Origin: Lichina pygmaea | Lineage: Eukaryota; Ascomycota; Lichinomycetes; Lichinales; Lichinaceae | Assembly: GCA_963422465.1 (NCBI GenBank) | Contig: OY730169.1 | Location: forward strand, 4,650,001 to 4,714,000 | Direction of reading: 5' to 3' | Length of the DNA stretch: 64,000 nucleotides | Shown: positions 1-11,030 of the stretch, piece by piece | Layout: each line of letters opens with the position of its first letter | Numbering within the stretch: the stretch's first letter is position 1 | Made by a program: the position numbers and the translations under genes | Notes under the pieces: generated by a model | Told to the model about the DNA's origin: nothing | The model's input: the letters and a program-made list of their open reading frames with translations, nothing else | Database searches by the model: none

Positions 1-1089
1 CAAGTGAATCGCGAAGTTTGACGTGGGGCAGTAGTATTCTTTTGAAGTTGAGGTGACCTACCGATCCGAAGGGAAAAGAGACAAGAACTAACGGACCGAT
101 GTATCGGTCGTGAGAGACGTTCTGAAACATGTATAGGGGTCTGGAGGGTCATAGCACGTAGAAGAGGATTGAAGATGACCTTCAAGACGCGGCAGAACAG
201 GGAGACGAAGAGAGCGACGGCTGGCAAAGATTCTCCAACCGTAGTCGCAGAAAGCTCCGGTCATGTAAAAGACACGCTGATGCGATCGGGCAACGTACCC
301 TGTATTGCAATGCGTCAAGACGCTGACTTTTCCGGTAGAGCTCGTCCCGTTCCCATCATGGCCGTTGAGAACGTGCTCTGCCCGGGCTTGTCCCAGGATC
401 CACTGGGCCCCGTGGTGGCCGATGGCTTCGTTGTCCTGCACGTCTTTCTCGAGCATCGCCTCGGCGGCGTAGATGTAGGTCTTTGCGATCCTTTCCGCCT
501 CCATTGCTTCATCGTACTCTGCATCAGGGCTACGTTTTGATCTCGGGTTGGATTCTGCGCTCCTGACATCTTCAGCGGTAAGGGTTTCGCGGGATGCTTG
601 AGAGGCGGGCTGTGCGGCGAGTCCTGATCCGGGGGCCACCTGCGGAAGGACTACGTTCCCCTGTCGGGCGTCTCCGACCACTTTCTTGAGCTTCCTGACC
701 GCATCGGCCAAGTTCACTGCCGTCGGTCTGCTGGAAAGAAGACGGTCCAGAGCCTGGAATATATGGCATTCGACTTGGTCCGCCGACGGTCTTGACGCTC
801 CTCGAGCCAAGCTTCCCTGTTGAAGGCTCGGACTGGCTTCATCACCGGTGCTTGGCCGTTCGCTGGAGGACGCAGATGACCGGAGTAGAGAATGAAGCTC
901 GACGGCTACGGACAGGGCTGCGACGATGGCTATCGCCGGTGCGCCCCGCACCCGCATCGACCGTATCGCCTGCCATGCTTGGTCGACGGATACGATCTTG
1001 TCGTACGCGGTCGCGTGAGGGAGTAGGAGCTGATTTAGGATCGACAGGGAGCCTTGTTTGGGGTCATACTTGATCGCTTGCAAGACCAT
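1..1089 (-). CDS. MRI1: Methylthioribose-1-phosphate isomerase, 5' part (cut by window edge)
   Basis: Isomerises 5-methylthioribose-1-phosphate to the ribulose form in the cytosolic methionine salvage pathway. The first exon, 299..1089, begins at the ATG at 1089 and encodes about 263 residues. It carries the family start (MVLQAIKYDP, then LLLPH), the RGAPAIAI motif, the SRPTAVNLADA segment, DNEAIGHHGAQWI, and VLTHCNTG with the catalytic cysteine. The exon stops at a GTACGT donor immediately after CNTG, where relatives continue with SLAT-type sequence; I cannot find that continuation in 1..298, so this stretch is read as intron and the rest lies outside. A low-complexity insert of roughly 30 residues after the RGAPAIAI region and another before SKRSPDAEYDEA make this half longer than usual. 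Identity is firm; the second exon is not seen. Confidence 0.88.
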
Positions 1090-2059
1090 ATTTTGCTGCC
1101 AATGATCAGGTCCAATGATTTAACTCCAACACTCCTCACACTTGGTGGCAGACTTGAATTACGTCAGCTCGATCGGAATTACGTAAGAGAATGTGGGGAA
1201 AGGAGCGTCTGCTACGTACCTGTTAGGATTGCAAGGTCCAATCTCGGGAAGGACACGGCGGGCTGCAGAATAGAGGCTGAATAGGGAACTGAACAGGGGT
1301 TGAATTCGTGTATATAGCGAGTGCTTTTTTCCTAAAGAATTTGATAACGGCTCTTCCCTGCCTCCCAGCTCCAACAGTACCCAAGGTTCGTTGTACGATT
1401 CGAGACTGCTGTTGATTGTGCCCACCGACATTACACTCCTCAAAGACCTTTTCACAGCAGAAGGTCTTTGACCTTACTAGCACGCTCAGCTGTTTCCCTC
1501 GCAAGATGTGTGAAAGCCTCGCAAGGACTGACTCACATTACCGGTATACAGTACTTTACCCCACAACTTGAACATCTCCTCATCACCGTAGATCTCCAAT
1601 CTCTATATAGTGCTCGAGTAATTTCACAAAAGTCAACACCAATCTAGAAGCTTTGCGCAGCTTGATGGTTAGACTGGCTAGTGTCAGAGTAGTAAGGAAA
1701 TAGAGTAGAAAGAACAATAAGACAACCTTGATACTCACATGTGTGGAAACTTCTACGCCCAGGTCTTAAAGCGAACCACTGTCACAGCCAGTCAGATCTA
1801 AGCATCAACAAACAGACATCACCGAGGGAACTAAGCCAGATCAGTGTCAAACACCAAACCATCCTGAAGATATCACGTACAGAGTAGCTTGAGACATGCA
1901 TGGATTTCATTCGCCTTCTATCCTATAAACCAAGGCCACAGAGAACGTACTTTACGGTCTGTAGAGAGCCAGAAGCAGCAAGGAGAGAGAAAATCCAGAT
2001 CTAAAGACCCACCCCGCCCCTCCCCCAACAAAGACACAACCCTATCAAGAAAGGTCGGA
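1090..2059. other. Intergenic, no gene seen
   Basis: Contains the MRI1 promoter and the 3' flank of the unknown gene at 2060. Reading both strands for short exons, I found no recognisable protein or RNA gene. Confidence 0.6.
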
Positions 2060-3219
2060 TCAGTCATCGACGCTCAAGCCAAGCAACATGAGATTCTGCC
2101 ATTCCTCGCAGAGGTCGTTGACGGCGCGAACGCCGGCGTCGTACGAGCAGAGCCTGCAGAGCTCTCTGGCGGCGGCGATGGCCGCCAAGACTTCGTCCCA
2201 GAGCTCGGCTTCCATGAGCTCGGCCTGCATGAGCTCGGCCTGCATGAGCTCGGCCTGCATGAGGTCGGCTTGTATGAGGTCGGCCTGTGTGAGGTTGTCG
2301 TTGGCTTCCTTGAACGAGATCATGTGGTTGAAGTGGCTTTTTTGATGATGGTAGGGTCGGGGGGGTTGAGGGGGTTGGAGCAGGGGTTCCGCCGGCGGCT
2401 GAACTATGTTGGTCTGGCGCGGCCGAGGGTCCGTCGGCGTCGGCATCGAATCCACGTGCGAGTCGCGTGCACGTCCGGAGGCGCGGAAAGGCCGCTTTTG
2501 ACGGTGGGATCGCCGGGCCGTAGGCATCTGCAGGCCCTGAATCCCACGTGGTGGGCGCGTACGGCGGCTGCTGCTGCTGCTGCTGCTGCTGCTGCCGTGG
2601 GTGGCGGCTGTGCTGTTGAGAGCGGCCGGAATGCGTCTGTTCGGCGCCTGATCATAGCCGAAGAAACGACGGGAGCCGCTGCCGTTCGGGCACAAGTCGT
2701 GGTCGAGCCAGGCGTCCTGGCGGGGCAGGTGGTAGGTCGCATGTGTGACGCGGTCGGCGAGCCGGAACAGGCTCTGCATGCGGTCGAGAGCGTCCTTCTC
2801 GACGTCGGTCGACGACAGGGCCGCGCGGCCCGAGCAGCAGACTTCCCCCCGGACCCGGTTCCACAGCGCATCGGCGATGCGGAAGATGTATCGGTGCAGC
2901 GTATCTTCGTGCCGGGGCATGTCCGGCCCGATCGAGACCAGGTCGCGGCGCCAGAGAGGTGGCGGGAGCTGGGACGGCCCGAGGCTCGGCATCGCATACG
3001 GGTGGCACACGTACCGCATCCGTCTCGTCGTCGGCATGACGGTGGTGCGAGCCTTCTGGAACGACATCGTCGGCTGCGACGCGTACGGTGCCGCCTCGTT
3101 GTACCAGCAGAACCGAGCGGCGAGGATGCAGATGGAACGAAGCCTGTCGAGGAGCCTCTGGTGGCGCTGTAGCAAGCGCGTGCTCGCGCGAAAGGGACAG
3201 ATATTGTCCGGTGGCGGCG

Positions 3220-3260
<41 letters not shown>

Positions 3261-3712
3261 CAGGGAGCGTTGTGGCCAAGGAGATGGGAGGGCCCAACGA
3301 CCGTCGTGCAAGACCCATCGCTGGCCTCGGAGCGGTCCGATTCGACGCACATCCTCACGTCACCGTCCGGGGACAGCGCGTCTTTGGCGGACTTTGCGTG
3401 GCTCGGCGAGGCGTCAGCCTGGGAGCGACTCTGGTCGGACTGGTCTGCCATGTATGCGTCTGAAGCAGGTGACACGGGCGACGAGTAGCCTGGGCCTTGC
3501 TTCCACGTGAACCGCCAGGCCTCTCCGACGGTCGAGTCAGCGACGATGTGGCGGGCAGGCTGATGGGCAACGGGGACGACTCCGATAAGCTCGACAGACT
3601 CCATCGAGGTGTGGGAGCTCGTGCGGTGATCGCGAGAGGCCGCGGGAGCCCCGTTGACGCACCCATATTGCGTTTCGGTGGCGCATGCCTCGTCCTCGCG
3701 CCGTGTCACCAT
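2060..3712 (-). CDS. Unknown low-complexity protein with MQAEL repeats
   Basis: An open frame of 550 residues from the ATG at 3712 to the TGA at 2060. I do not recognise the family. The middle part (about residues 195-345: FCWYNEAAP, then SFQKARTTVMPTTRRMRYV, then HEDTLHRYIFRIADALWNR) reads like a folded region, and is flanked by low-complexity sequence: a run of 13 Thr from a (CGT)n tract, a Ser run from a (GCT)n tract, and near the C-terminus five-residue repeats of the type MQAEL encoded by a 15-bp tandem repeat at about 2201..2296. The other long frames over this interval are by-products of these repeats. No signal peptide or membrane segment is visible. The start could lie further upstream if an additional exon exists. 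Confidence 0.6.
2201..2296. repeat. 15-bp tandem repeat inside a coding region
   Basis: About six imperfect copies of GAGCTCGGCCTGCAT. Read on the minus strand they encode MQAEL and variants (LIQAD, LMEAE), so the unit length keeps the frame. Confidence 0.85.
3221..3260. repeat. (CGT)13 microsatellite, coding
   Basis: Thirteen uninterrupted CGT units; on the minus strand they give the poly-Thr run of the unknown protein at 2060..3712. A second trinucleotide tract, (GCT)n at about 2566..2594, gives the poly-Ser run of the same protein. Confidence 0.95.
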
Positions 3713-4259
3713 CTCGCAGGTCTTGCTGGTGGGGTCGGATGGAGACGGTACGTGATGCTAGGAGATAGCTCAGGCTAAGAGTGTTGATAAGATGAGGATC
3801 GACTTTGCAGGGCACGTCCGGGGTGACATCCAGAAGAGGGGAGAGGGCGGGATAGATATAGGCACAGACGAGATAAACGCGACGACATGGAACGGAGAGA
3901 CATTCCGCAACGAGCATCTCCTTGTGGAGAGAGAGAGAGAGATGGCGTCCGATATTTTCTGGAACACGCGACTCAGATCAAGAACTTTTATTGTCCTGGA
4001 CAGCGCTGGAGCACCAGCAAGCTTTGTTGACCGACACGGTGTGGATCCGCGACAAAGTGCATCGGGACGTTCTATGGGCTTTCTAGAACGGCCTCCACGT
4101 CGACATCGAAGGGCTTCACGAGCTCGTATGTGAGACACCTGAAAAGGACAATGACGGAACGCAAAAGGAAAGGCAGCGGTGGATGTCGTGGCCTGCTGAC
4201 TTCTGATCAATGAAAGGCACTCTTTCATTGTCCTCAAAGCCCGGCAATGAAAAAACTGG
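3713..4259. other. Intergenic between unknown protein and ARPC1
   Basis: 5' flank of the unknown protein and 3' flank of ARPC1. Apart from a (GA)n tract near 3930..3942 nothing stands out. Confidence 0.6.
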
Positions 4260-5594
4260 CTATGTGTTCCAGATGACAACCCTTCCATCAACCGCACTGG
4301 CTGCGACAAGCGGTCAGTACCTGCCTGCGTCGCGAACGGGGAAGAGCAAAGACACTCACTGCTAAACTTTGTCACACGATCTCCACTTGCAGCAAACGTC
4401 CGAACGGTGCTGATCGTGTTCTGGTGAACGGTCTTCAGCTGCGTATCATCTTTGACTTTCCCTTTCAAGTCCATTTGTCGGAACATGTTCAAAGCAGATT
4501 CTTCGCGATGCTCGCCCAGCCCAGGCCGACCCTTGGATTCCAAAGAGCCCACCAAGCGCCACTCCTGCTCGTCCCCTTGCAAGCGATATGCTTCGCAGTC
4601 CTGTTTACGGTAAGCAGACACAGCGGGACACGTCTTGCTTCAGCATTCCCATGCACCTGAGACTTACATATCCTGCCGCAATGATCTCGTTCTCTCCGTT
4701 CCACATCAGGCTGATGCAGGGGAGCACCTGCATGCTGACGCTGACAACCGCCCTTGGCGCCTGTTCCGGGCCACTGGGGTAGACAACCGTAATGGTACTG
4801 TCATGCGCAGTAAAAGCCAGCGCGTCTCCCGACGGGGAAAATGCGGCACCATGTATCCAGCCGGCCGAGTGATTCAGATACTCGCCACAGACCGTATTGA
4901 ACGGTAGCTTCTCTCCCCAGACGCTGCCTTCCGGTCTTTCGTCGATGCCCTTGATGAAGGCCGAGAAGACCCTGGCGTGCGAGTCCGTCGATCCGGCCGC
5001 CAGTAGAACGGAATTCGGATGCCACGCCACAGTGGTCACGGTGCTCCGAATGGGTTTCTTGAGGTGCTTCGACACCCACCAATCGTTTTCTTCTTCAAAG
5101 TAGCACACCGCGATGACGCGAGCACCAGAGCCGACGGCGAACTTCGCTTCTGACGGAGACCACCGAACGAACGTCGCCGCCCGGTTGATTCTCAAGAGCA
5201 CCAGAGTTGGCTTCCAGCCCGATGGTGATGGCTCCCAGACGAGAGCATTTCGATCTGACAGATTTCAGTAAGGCGGAATCCAGATCTTGATGGTAGAGTC
5301 CGCGTCGCATTCCGGATCTACAGACGCATATATAGCAGATGCAAAAGCCAAGACATGCGGACGATGCATACCTTGAGAGCAGGTCACAATCCTTCCACTC
5401 CGCGGTGCTATATCCACGCCGGTCACAGTCTTGTCGTGTCCTCGTAGCTCATCCTTGAGATCGAACTTGTTCCCTGACTTCCGGTACAGCTCGACATTGT
5501 TGTCGCGGGCCACTGCCAGCGTCTGACGATCGGCGGAGAAGGAGTGATCCGCTATGGGGTGATGGAATAGATGATGAACCTCGGGAGCTGCCAT
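4260..5594 (-). CDS. ARC40: Arp2/3 complex subunit 1 (ARPC1/p40), WD40 protein
   Basis: WD40 propeller subunit of the Arp2/3 complex, which nucleates branched actin at endocytic patches. Four exons fit in frame: 5372..5594, 4668..5254, 4360..4600 and 4260..4300, with introns of 117, 67 and 59 bp, giving 363 residues, the normal family length. Diagnostic stretches are MAAPEVHHLFHHPIADHSF at the start, GHDKTVTGVDIAP, then DRNALVWEPSPSGWKP (start of exon 2), KPIRSTVTTVAWHPNSVLL, the conserved GSTDSHARVFSAFIKG, and the C-terminus VDGRVVIWNT. Donors are GTATGC, GTAAGT and GTGAGT. It is divergent from the U2B'' gene, whose ATG lies 277 bp away. The last exon encodes only the final 13 residues. Confidence 0.95.
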
Positions 5595-5871
5595 GATGCT
5601 GGCTGGAGGAAGCTGAGCGATAGGAGGATCTCTCTACTATCGCCGGCTGTGCGGCTGATCCGTAGACCCTATTGATCAGGCAGTTGCGCGGAGCTCCAGG
5701 TCCAGCTCACCCGGCCACAAGCGATTTAGATGTATGATATTCTATGACTTCTGACACTGAAGTGGCGCACCAAAGGCAATTCATAAATCGACGTCCAATC
5801 TGGAGGTCAACTGGAACTCGTCCGACGCTGCTCCAAAACCGCCCTAGAGCATCACGACTCCACCTACACCT
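5595..5871. promoter_or_regulatory. Shared divergent promoter, ARPC1 / U2B''
   Basis: The 277 bp between the two start codons must contain both promoters. There is a CCAAT box on the plus strand at 5795..5799; I see no clear TATA box. Confidence 0.55.
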
Positions 5872-6614
5872 ATGGCAACCAAAACAATACCGTCGAGGGC
5901 GGTACAGCCTGCCTCCAGCTCAGCGAAAGCTGCCGTCCCACCGAGTCAGACGTGAGTACCATTGGCACTTGGACGTCACAGAGTTGCTAAGTCTCCGAGA
6001 GATTATATGTCAGCAAACTTCCGGAGAAGATCCAGAAGGCCGACCTCAAGACGGCGCTGTACATGCTCTTCAGTACCTACGGGCCCGTCCTGGATGTCGT
6101 TGCGCTCAAGACGATGAAGATGCGAGGGCAGGCACACGTCGTGTTCCGCGACGTCCAGACCAGCGCACAGGCAATGCGGTCTTTGCAGGGCTTTGAATTC
6201 TTTGGCAAGGAGATGGTACGCCCGCGGTCCTCCGATCCAATCTCAAGAGGTGATCTGACACACTTTCGCTGGCCGCAGAAGATAGAGTACGCAAAGACAA
6301 AATCGGATTACGTGGCAAAGCTGGACGGCACGTACAAGATGCCATCGACGGCGGCCGGGGCGGTGTTGGCAACGGAACTACAGCAGTCGATCTTCAATGC
6401 GCCACCATCTCTGGCCGTGGGGCCGACAGGGCCTGGAGCCTCGGCTGCAACGCTCAAGCCGCCCTCGGACGAAGCAGCAGCGAAGGACCAGGAAGACGAG
6501 GCCAAGAGTCCACAAGGAGTGAAGAGGAGACGGGACGACGAGAGCGACGAGGAGGAGGCCCCTATGGAGGAGGACGAGGATGAGCCGATGGAGGGTTCAA
6601 GCGACGACGAATGA
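5872..6614 (+). CDS. MSL1: U2 snRNP B''/U1A-type RRM protein
   Basis: Spliceosomal RNA-binding protein of the U1A/U2B'' family, which binds a U-snRNA stem-loop. Three exons, 5872..5951, 6002..6215 and 6279..6614, with introns of 50 and 63 bp, give 209 residues. One RRM spans about residues 27-115: LYVSKLPEKI (RNP2 region), LFSTYGPVLDVVALKT, then MRGQAHVVFRD (RNP1 region, typical of this family), and FFGKEMKIEYAKTKSD. The C-terminal half is low-complexity and ends in KRRRDDESDEEE and a very acidic tail. Yeast Msl1 is only the RRM; the tail is an addition seen in filamentous fungi. A single RRM favours U2B'' over animal U1A, but one fungal protein may do both jobs. The stop lies 128 bp from the convergent ATG10 stop. 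Confidence 0.92.
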
Positions 6615-6742
6615 TACCTTGAAAGGTGGACGAGATAAAGTGCAGCCGGCGAGGCTGCCTCTCGGCACCCCGGGCCAAGTCTCGAGGATAGATCTATCTC
6701 TTCACAAAGTCTGCCTCCACTCTCCATGCACGCGATCGACTC

Positions 6743-7694
6743 TCAAGGTATACCGTTCTGACTTTTCATTTGTCGAAGCGCATGCGCAACCTCCACCGGC
6801 AAGCTCAGGCCCACACTAGGTCCCATGAGGCCCAGCCAGACCATCAAGTACGATTCTGGACTGGACGGCACATGGTCGGTCGCGCTCCTCATGGCCTCGG
6901 CCGTCCTACAGGGGTGTAGGAACAAGAACGGTGTGTCGTGAACGGGGTGGTACTTGACCGGGTCGTGAGCGCGCGTTGGCTGGCCACGGCACATCAGTCG
7001 AGAGGTGCGGATGACGTACCGTCATGGACAGGCCCCCGAGGACGCCGTCGGCACCCAGGGAAGGTCGGTACTGTTCCGGTACGAGATGCTCGCAGGCGGC
7101 CTCGATGCTCGGTTGATGTTGGACCATGTCCCGCCGCAGGCATAGGTAAAGGACCGGGACACGGTACACGGGACTGAGGAGGACATGATACTCGACAGTG
7201 AGATGTTTGTCTTCCGTCGCTGCTCCGGCCGCGAGGCACTCCTTGTGTCGCGTAAGCAACCACTCTCTGCTCGTCTGTGCGCTTGTCAACGACTGACTGG
7301 GTCGTCCTCATGAACGTCGTCGTCCTCTTCACCAGCCCTGTGACCTGCGTCCTCTTGACCTCCAAGCTCTGGGACGGCCAGACCTAGATCATCCCCGTCC
7401 GGAGAGCCACCTCGCGAGCGCACCTGCCTCTTGACGACGAGAAAGACGTTTCCATCCTAGCAGGCAGCTTAGTCCAAAGAGCTTGTACCAGTAGAACCAT
7501 CGTACAACGGCTCTGTCATCGTCCTTCAGGAGGTCATCGAACGGGAAAACGACGCTCACCCCTCTCCGCAGGGTCACATCAAGCCACGCCGAAGCAGGCT
7601 CCAGGTAGGATCGCTCGAAAGCTGCCACCAACGACCCACACGCGACTCGGAACTCTCCGGGCGTCAGAAAGGGGAAAGACGTAGGTGAGACCAT
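6743..7694 (-). CDS. ATG10: Autophagy E2-like enzyme Atg10
   Basis: E2-like enzyme that joins Atg12 to Atg5 in autophagosome formation. Four exons fit in phase 0: 7560..7694, 7298..7456, 7020..7241 and 6743..6952 (introns 103, 56 and 67 bp), giving 241 residues. The N-terminus FPFLTPGEFRVAC is the usual Atg10 opening; an acidic linker (GEEDDDVHEDDP) precedes the core VEYHVLLSPVYRVPVLYLCL, GVLGGLSMT, and HPVHDTPFLFLHPCRTAEAM, in which Cys187 of HPC is the catalytic cysteine. Intron 2 uses the unusual donor GTCAGT. For intron 3 an earlier CAG acceptor would add ten residues; the shorter form fits the family better. Family identity is firm, exon 2 boundaries somewhat less so. Confidence 0.9.
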
Positions 7695-8969
7695 CTGGTC
7701 AGGATAGCAGGCATGGACGGTCCGGGCCGAGACGACACACGGTGCGGTACTCCCGTAAGATAGACAATCATGCAACCAAGGGGAAGGGAACCATCTACGG
7801 CCACCACAGCTAGACTACTCGTACGGTGCTTGGCAACTTCCTGCAGTCTCGCGGCCAAAACATCCTACTGCATGTGCGGAGTACGGTAAGTAAGCTACCG
7901 TGACTACGATTTCCTCCAAAGCCATGTCTCGTAGCAGATGGGGAGCAACCAGCCTCAACGTCTACAGTCGCACGACTCGGTCATCAATCCTCGACTCGTA
8001 ATCGAGAACCTAGCTCTACAAGTACATCGAATCACGACGCAGTACCGGTACGTACTGTACTGTGATGTACGATACGTACGTACTGTACGTAAGTACGTAT
8101 AGGTAACTTGCTACCAGCTGCGCCACAGAGCAGCTTCTGTGGCGTATGTGGCTGTTAGCATCGCTTTGCTTACTAATAGAGCTTCGCCATACGTACCGCG
8201 CTTAGGCGCCTCTCTCTCTCTCTCTCTCTCTTTTCCTGTCTCAGCCCCAACGCGAGAGGCGACCGAGACGCGCTAAGCTACTACTCCCTTGGTACTACCT
8301 GGCTAACCGTACATCGCCGTTTCACGGCGACTTCAAGTGTCACCGAACCGATTCCGATGCTGCTGTGCGTCTGTAGACGCGCAGACGACCTAAAACTTAC
8401 GAGTACTCGTACGAATCTAAGAAGCTGGGGAACAAAAGTCTGCTAGCGTGCCGAGGCGGTCGGTACACATATCCTCGTATTAATTTTTGAATGCTTCATA
8501 CCGATCAAGCTTCGATTATCAAAAGATCTTCTCCACCTGCGGGTACTGCACCACCGGTACTTGTCTTTTGCAAGCATCCACCCCAAGTCGGTTCTCCTAC
8601 AGAGCCTCGATGTCCGTCTTTCGTCTCACTTCGGGAGTCGACGGTGTCGTGATGGACCGGAGCAGTACCTGACGCGTCGGCATCTGGCCGAGAAATGACG
8701 AGATCGGCTGCCGATCAGCCAAGCCGGGCCGGAACAGGTGTTTTTCCGGGCTGGGCGATGCCTTCGCCACGACTGCGCCACGACCGCGCCACGACCGCGC
8801 CACAGCACCAAGTCGCTTCGGGCTAAAGCTCCGGCGCGGGGAAGCGCGCACTCGCCACAGCCAAGCCAAATGTTCTTGTTGACGCGGCTCAAGACAGCTA
8901 GGCTCTGCCAGGCTTGATTTCTGCCGGCACGGCACGGTACGTCCTGCGATACGTACTCGTACGTACGAG
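7695..8969. other. Intergenic spacer, GTAC-rich
   Basis: Promoter side of ATG10. Contains a stretch rich in GTAC/ACGTAC words (about 8040..8110), a (TC)10 tract at 8211..8230 and a short GCGCCACGACC-type tandem repeat near 8765..8805. No gene seen on either strand. Confidence 0.6.
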
Positions 8970-9139
8970 GTGGATGACGGATATAATGTTACCGAAGTAC
9001 GATCAGAAATTATTTGCAGAGCCGCACTATCATAATTCTCAAGATGTCTACGCCCTTGGTCTCCCCGAGGCGGCTCGGTGTTTTGACATGGCTGTTGATT
9101 CCTTAATAGTACTGCGGCAACATTATATCCGTCAACCAC
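8970..9139. mobile_element. MITE-like element, copy 1 (about 170 bp)
   Basis: Both ends carry a nearly perfect terminal inverted repeat: TGACGGATATAATGTT starts at 8975, and its reverse complement ends near 9134, with the match running on to CCG inside. No coding capacity. A diverged second copy lies at 62051..62226 with the same ends and a recognisable shared interior, so this is a dispersed family and not a chance palindrome. Size and structure fit a non-autonomous DNA transposon (MITE). The exact ends and the target-site duplication are uncertain. Confidence 0.72.
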
Positions 9140-9893
9140 GTCGTAACAGGAAAATGGAAAGGGGGCAACGAAGCTGTGCTGGTGCTGGTGCTGCTGCTGC
9201 TTGTGCTTGCTTGTACTCGCAGGAGCACGTACTGTAAATTACCAAGGGACCAGCGGTTATCGTCGTGCCGTGCCCACGCTGGGCGGATGAGTTGTAGCCT
9301 TTGTAGTTATCGTAAGGTCCGTAGGAAGATGCTTGTCTCACCGACGCGGTGAAACGTCGTTACACCTATCATGCGCCAGTGGCTGCATCTGGCCCGACCA
9401 AGTTCTTCCCGACAAGCTTGATCCCTTTCCCCTCTTTTTCCCTGTCTCCTTGGTAGCTGGTCCGAGCTGGTTCTTGACAATCGCTTACCTCAAACCCCAT
9501 CCTCAAAACCGTCCTTCCCCGCCCCTTCTCTGCGTTTCGACGCCGAAACCGGCCGCCATCATGGGAACTTGAACCCCGCTCGACCTCTTTACCGCCGAGC
9601 TTCAAAAAGCAGGGCGTCCCCCACATCGTGAGTCGCGTCCGACGGCATCGGTCGAGCTTGCCACATTGCTCTTCTGTGCCGAACGCGTCGCTGACGTGGA
9701 TCCCTCGCGAGCAGGCCGAATCGCCCCGGGGCCTCTCTCGACATAACGCGCTTCCGCGTCTTCGCCCGTTCGAGAGGTGGGGCTTCTTCGATCGACGCCG
9801 GTCGTAGAAGCTGTTCGAACATGTCGACCGTCTAAGTCGCACTTCGCTTTCTGGTTGGATCGTCCGTCCGGACAGTCCAGGCTCCTGCGCAGC
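9140..9893. other. Intergenic / 5' region of the following gene
   Basis: Contains a (GCTGGT/GCTGCT)-rich patch near 9177..9205 and a pyrimidine-rich leader before the ATG at 9894. Frames here on the minus strand are shadows of the neighbouring gene. Confidence 0.55.
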
Positions 9894-10991
9894 ATGGGTA
9901 ACGCCTTGTCGTCCCAGCCGGCCCAGCCGCCGATGAAGATCACCAAGCCCAGGACCAACCGATCCTCCACCACTCTCCTGTCTCGGAGCTCGACCGAGCC
10001 CGACCTCTCGACGGCCGCCGTCGTGGCTCGACAGATGTCGGGTTCGGCCTCGGCTTCGGCCTCGGCTTCGGCCTCCGGGGAACTTCTGGCGGTCTCGGGC
10101 GCCGACGGCACGTCGTCCGTCGACGGCCGCCGAGGACTCGGGAGCCAGACGCTCAGCCTCGCCAATCTCTCGGCCCTCGACCACCAGAACGGCGAGGTCG
10201 AGAGCCCGACGTCGGCGAAGACCACGCCGCGAGACCGGCTGTCGAGGACCGCCTCGGTCGTGTCCTACGTCTCGAGCAATCGGGGCTCGACCACCAGGCT
10301 GAGCTCGCTGTGGGATTCGCGCCTCTCGCTCGTGGCCGAGTCTCGCCCGGCCGAGACCTACGCCGGACGCCCTCTCGAAGCGCTCGAGGAGAAGTCGTCG
10401 GCCGAAGGGTCGGTCCCGTACCTGCCGACCCGCGCCACGACGTTGGATCTGGACGCCCTCGACCGGCTCTCGGTCACCGCCCGTCGACGGCGCTCGATGT
10501 TCACCCCCGGCGTCGCCACGAGAGGGAGGGCCGGCCGCGGTCTCTTCGAGGGCCTGTCGGAGCCTGACCGCCCTGCGGCCAGCGACGACGGCATCCCCGA
10601 CGCGCCCGCCGTCAAGGCGGCCCGTCGCTCGACCCTCGCCGCGTTGCAGTCCCCGTACGACGCCGCGACTTCGGCGACGACGACCGCGCCACGCGCATCG
10701 ACCCCGACGGGACTCGAGCACAGGCAGTTGGGATGCTTGGTTCGGGGAAGTCTACACGTGACCAACGGCGCCGTGAGCCCCGTACGCAGCGTGCACGGTG
10801 GTGTCCAGCCACCGTCCGGTGTTGACGATGCCGGCTTTCGAGACGGATACCTTTCGCGCGTCGCGGCGGAACGTGGGGAGCGTGCGGAGCGTGCGGAGCG
10901 TGCGGAGCGTGCGGAGCGTCCGGCGCCGAGGAAGCTAGCGGGATGGCGTTCGAAGCACGTCGAGAAGGTCGCTACCGCAGGTGATGACCGA

Positions 10992-11030
<39 letters not shown>

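Noticed and set aside
1889-3510. Several long frames on both strands over the unknown gene, including poly-Asp, poly-Arg and poly-Val proteins
   Set aside because: They are readings of the (CGT)n and (GCT)n tracts in other frames; only the 2060..3712 frame has a non-repetitive, protein-like middle part.
9369-10721. 450-residue minus-strand frame
   Set aside because: Arg/Gly-rich shadow of the high-GC coding strand of the myristoylation-motif gene.
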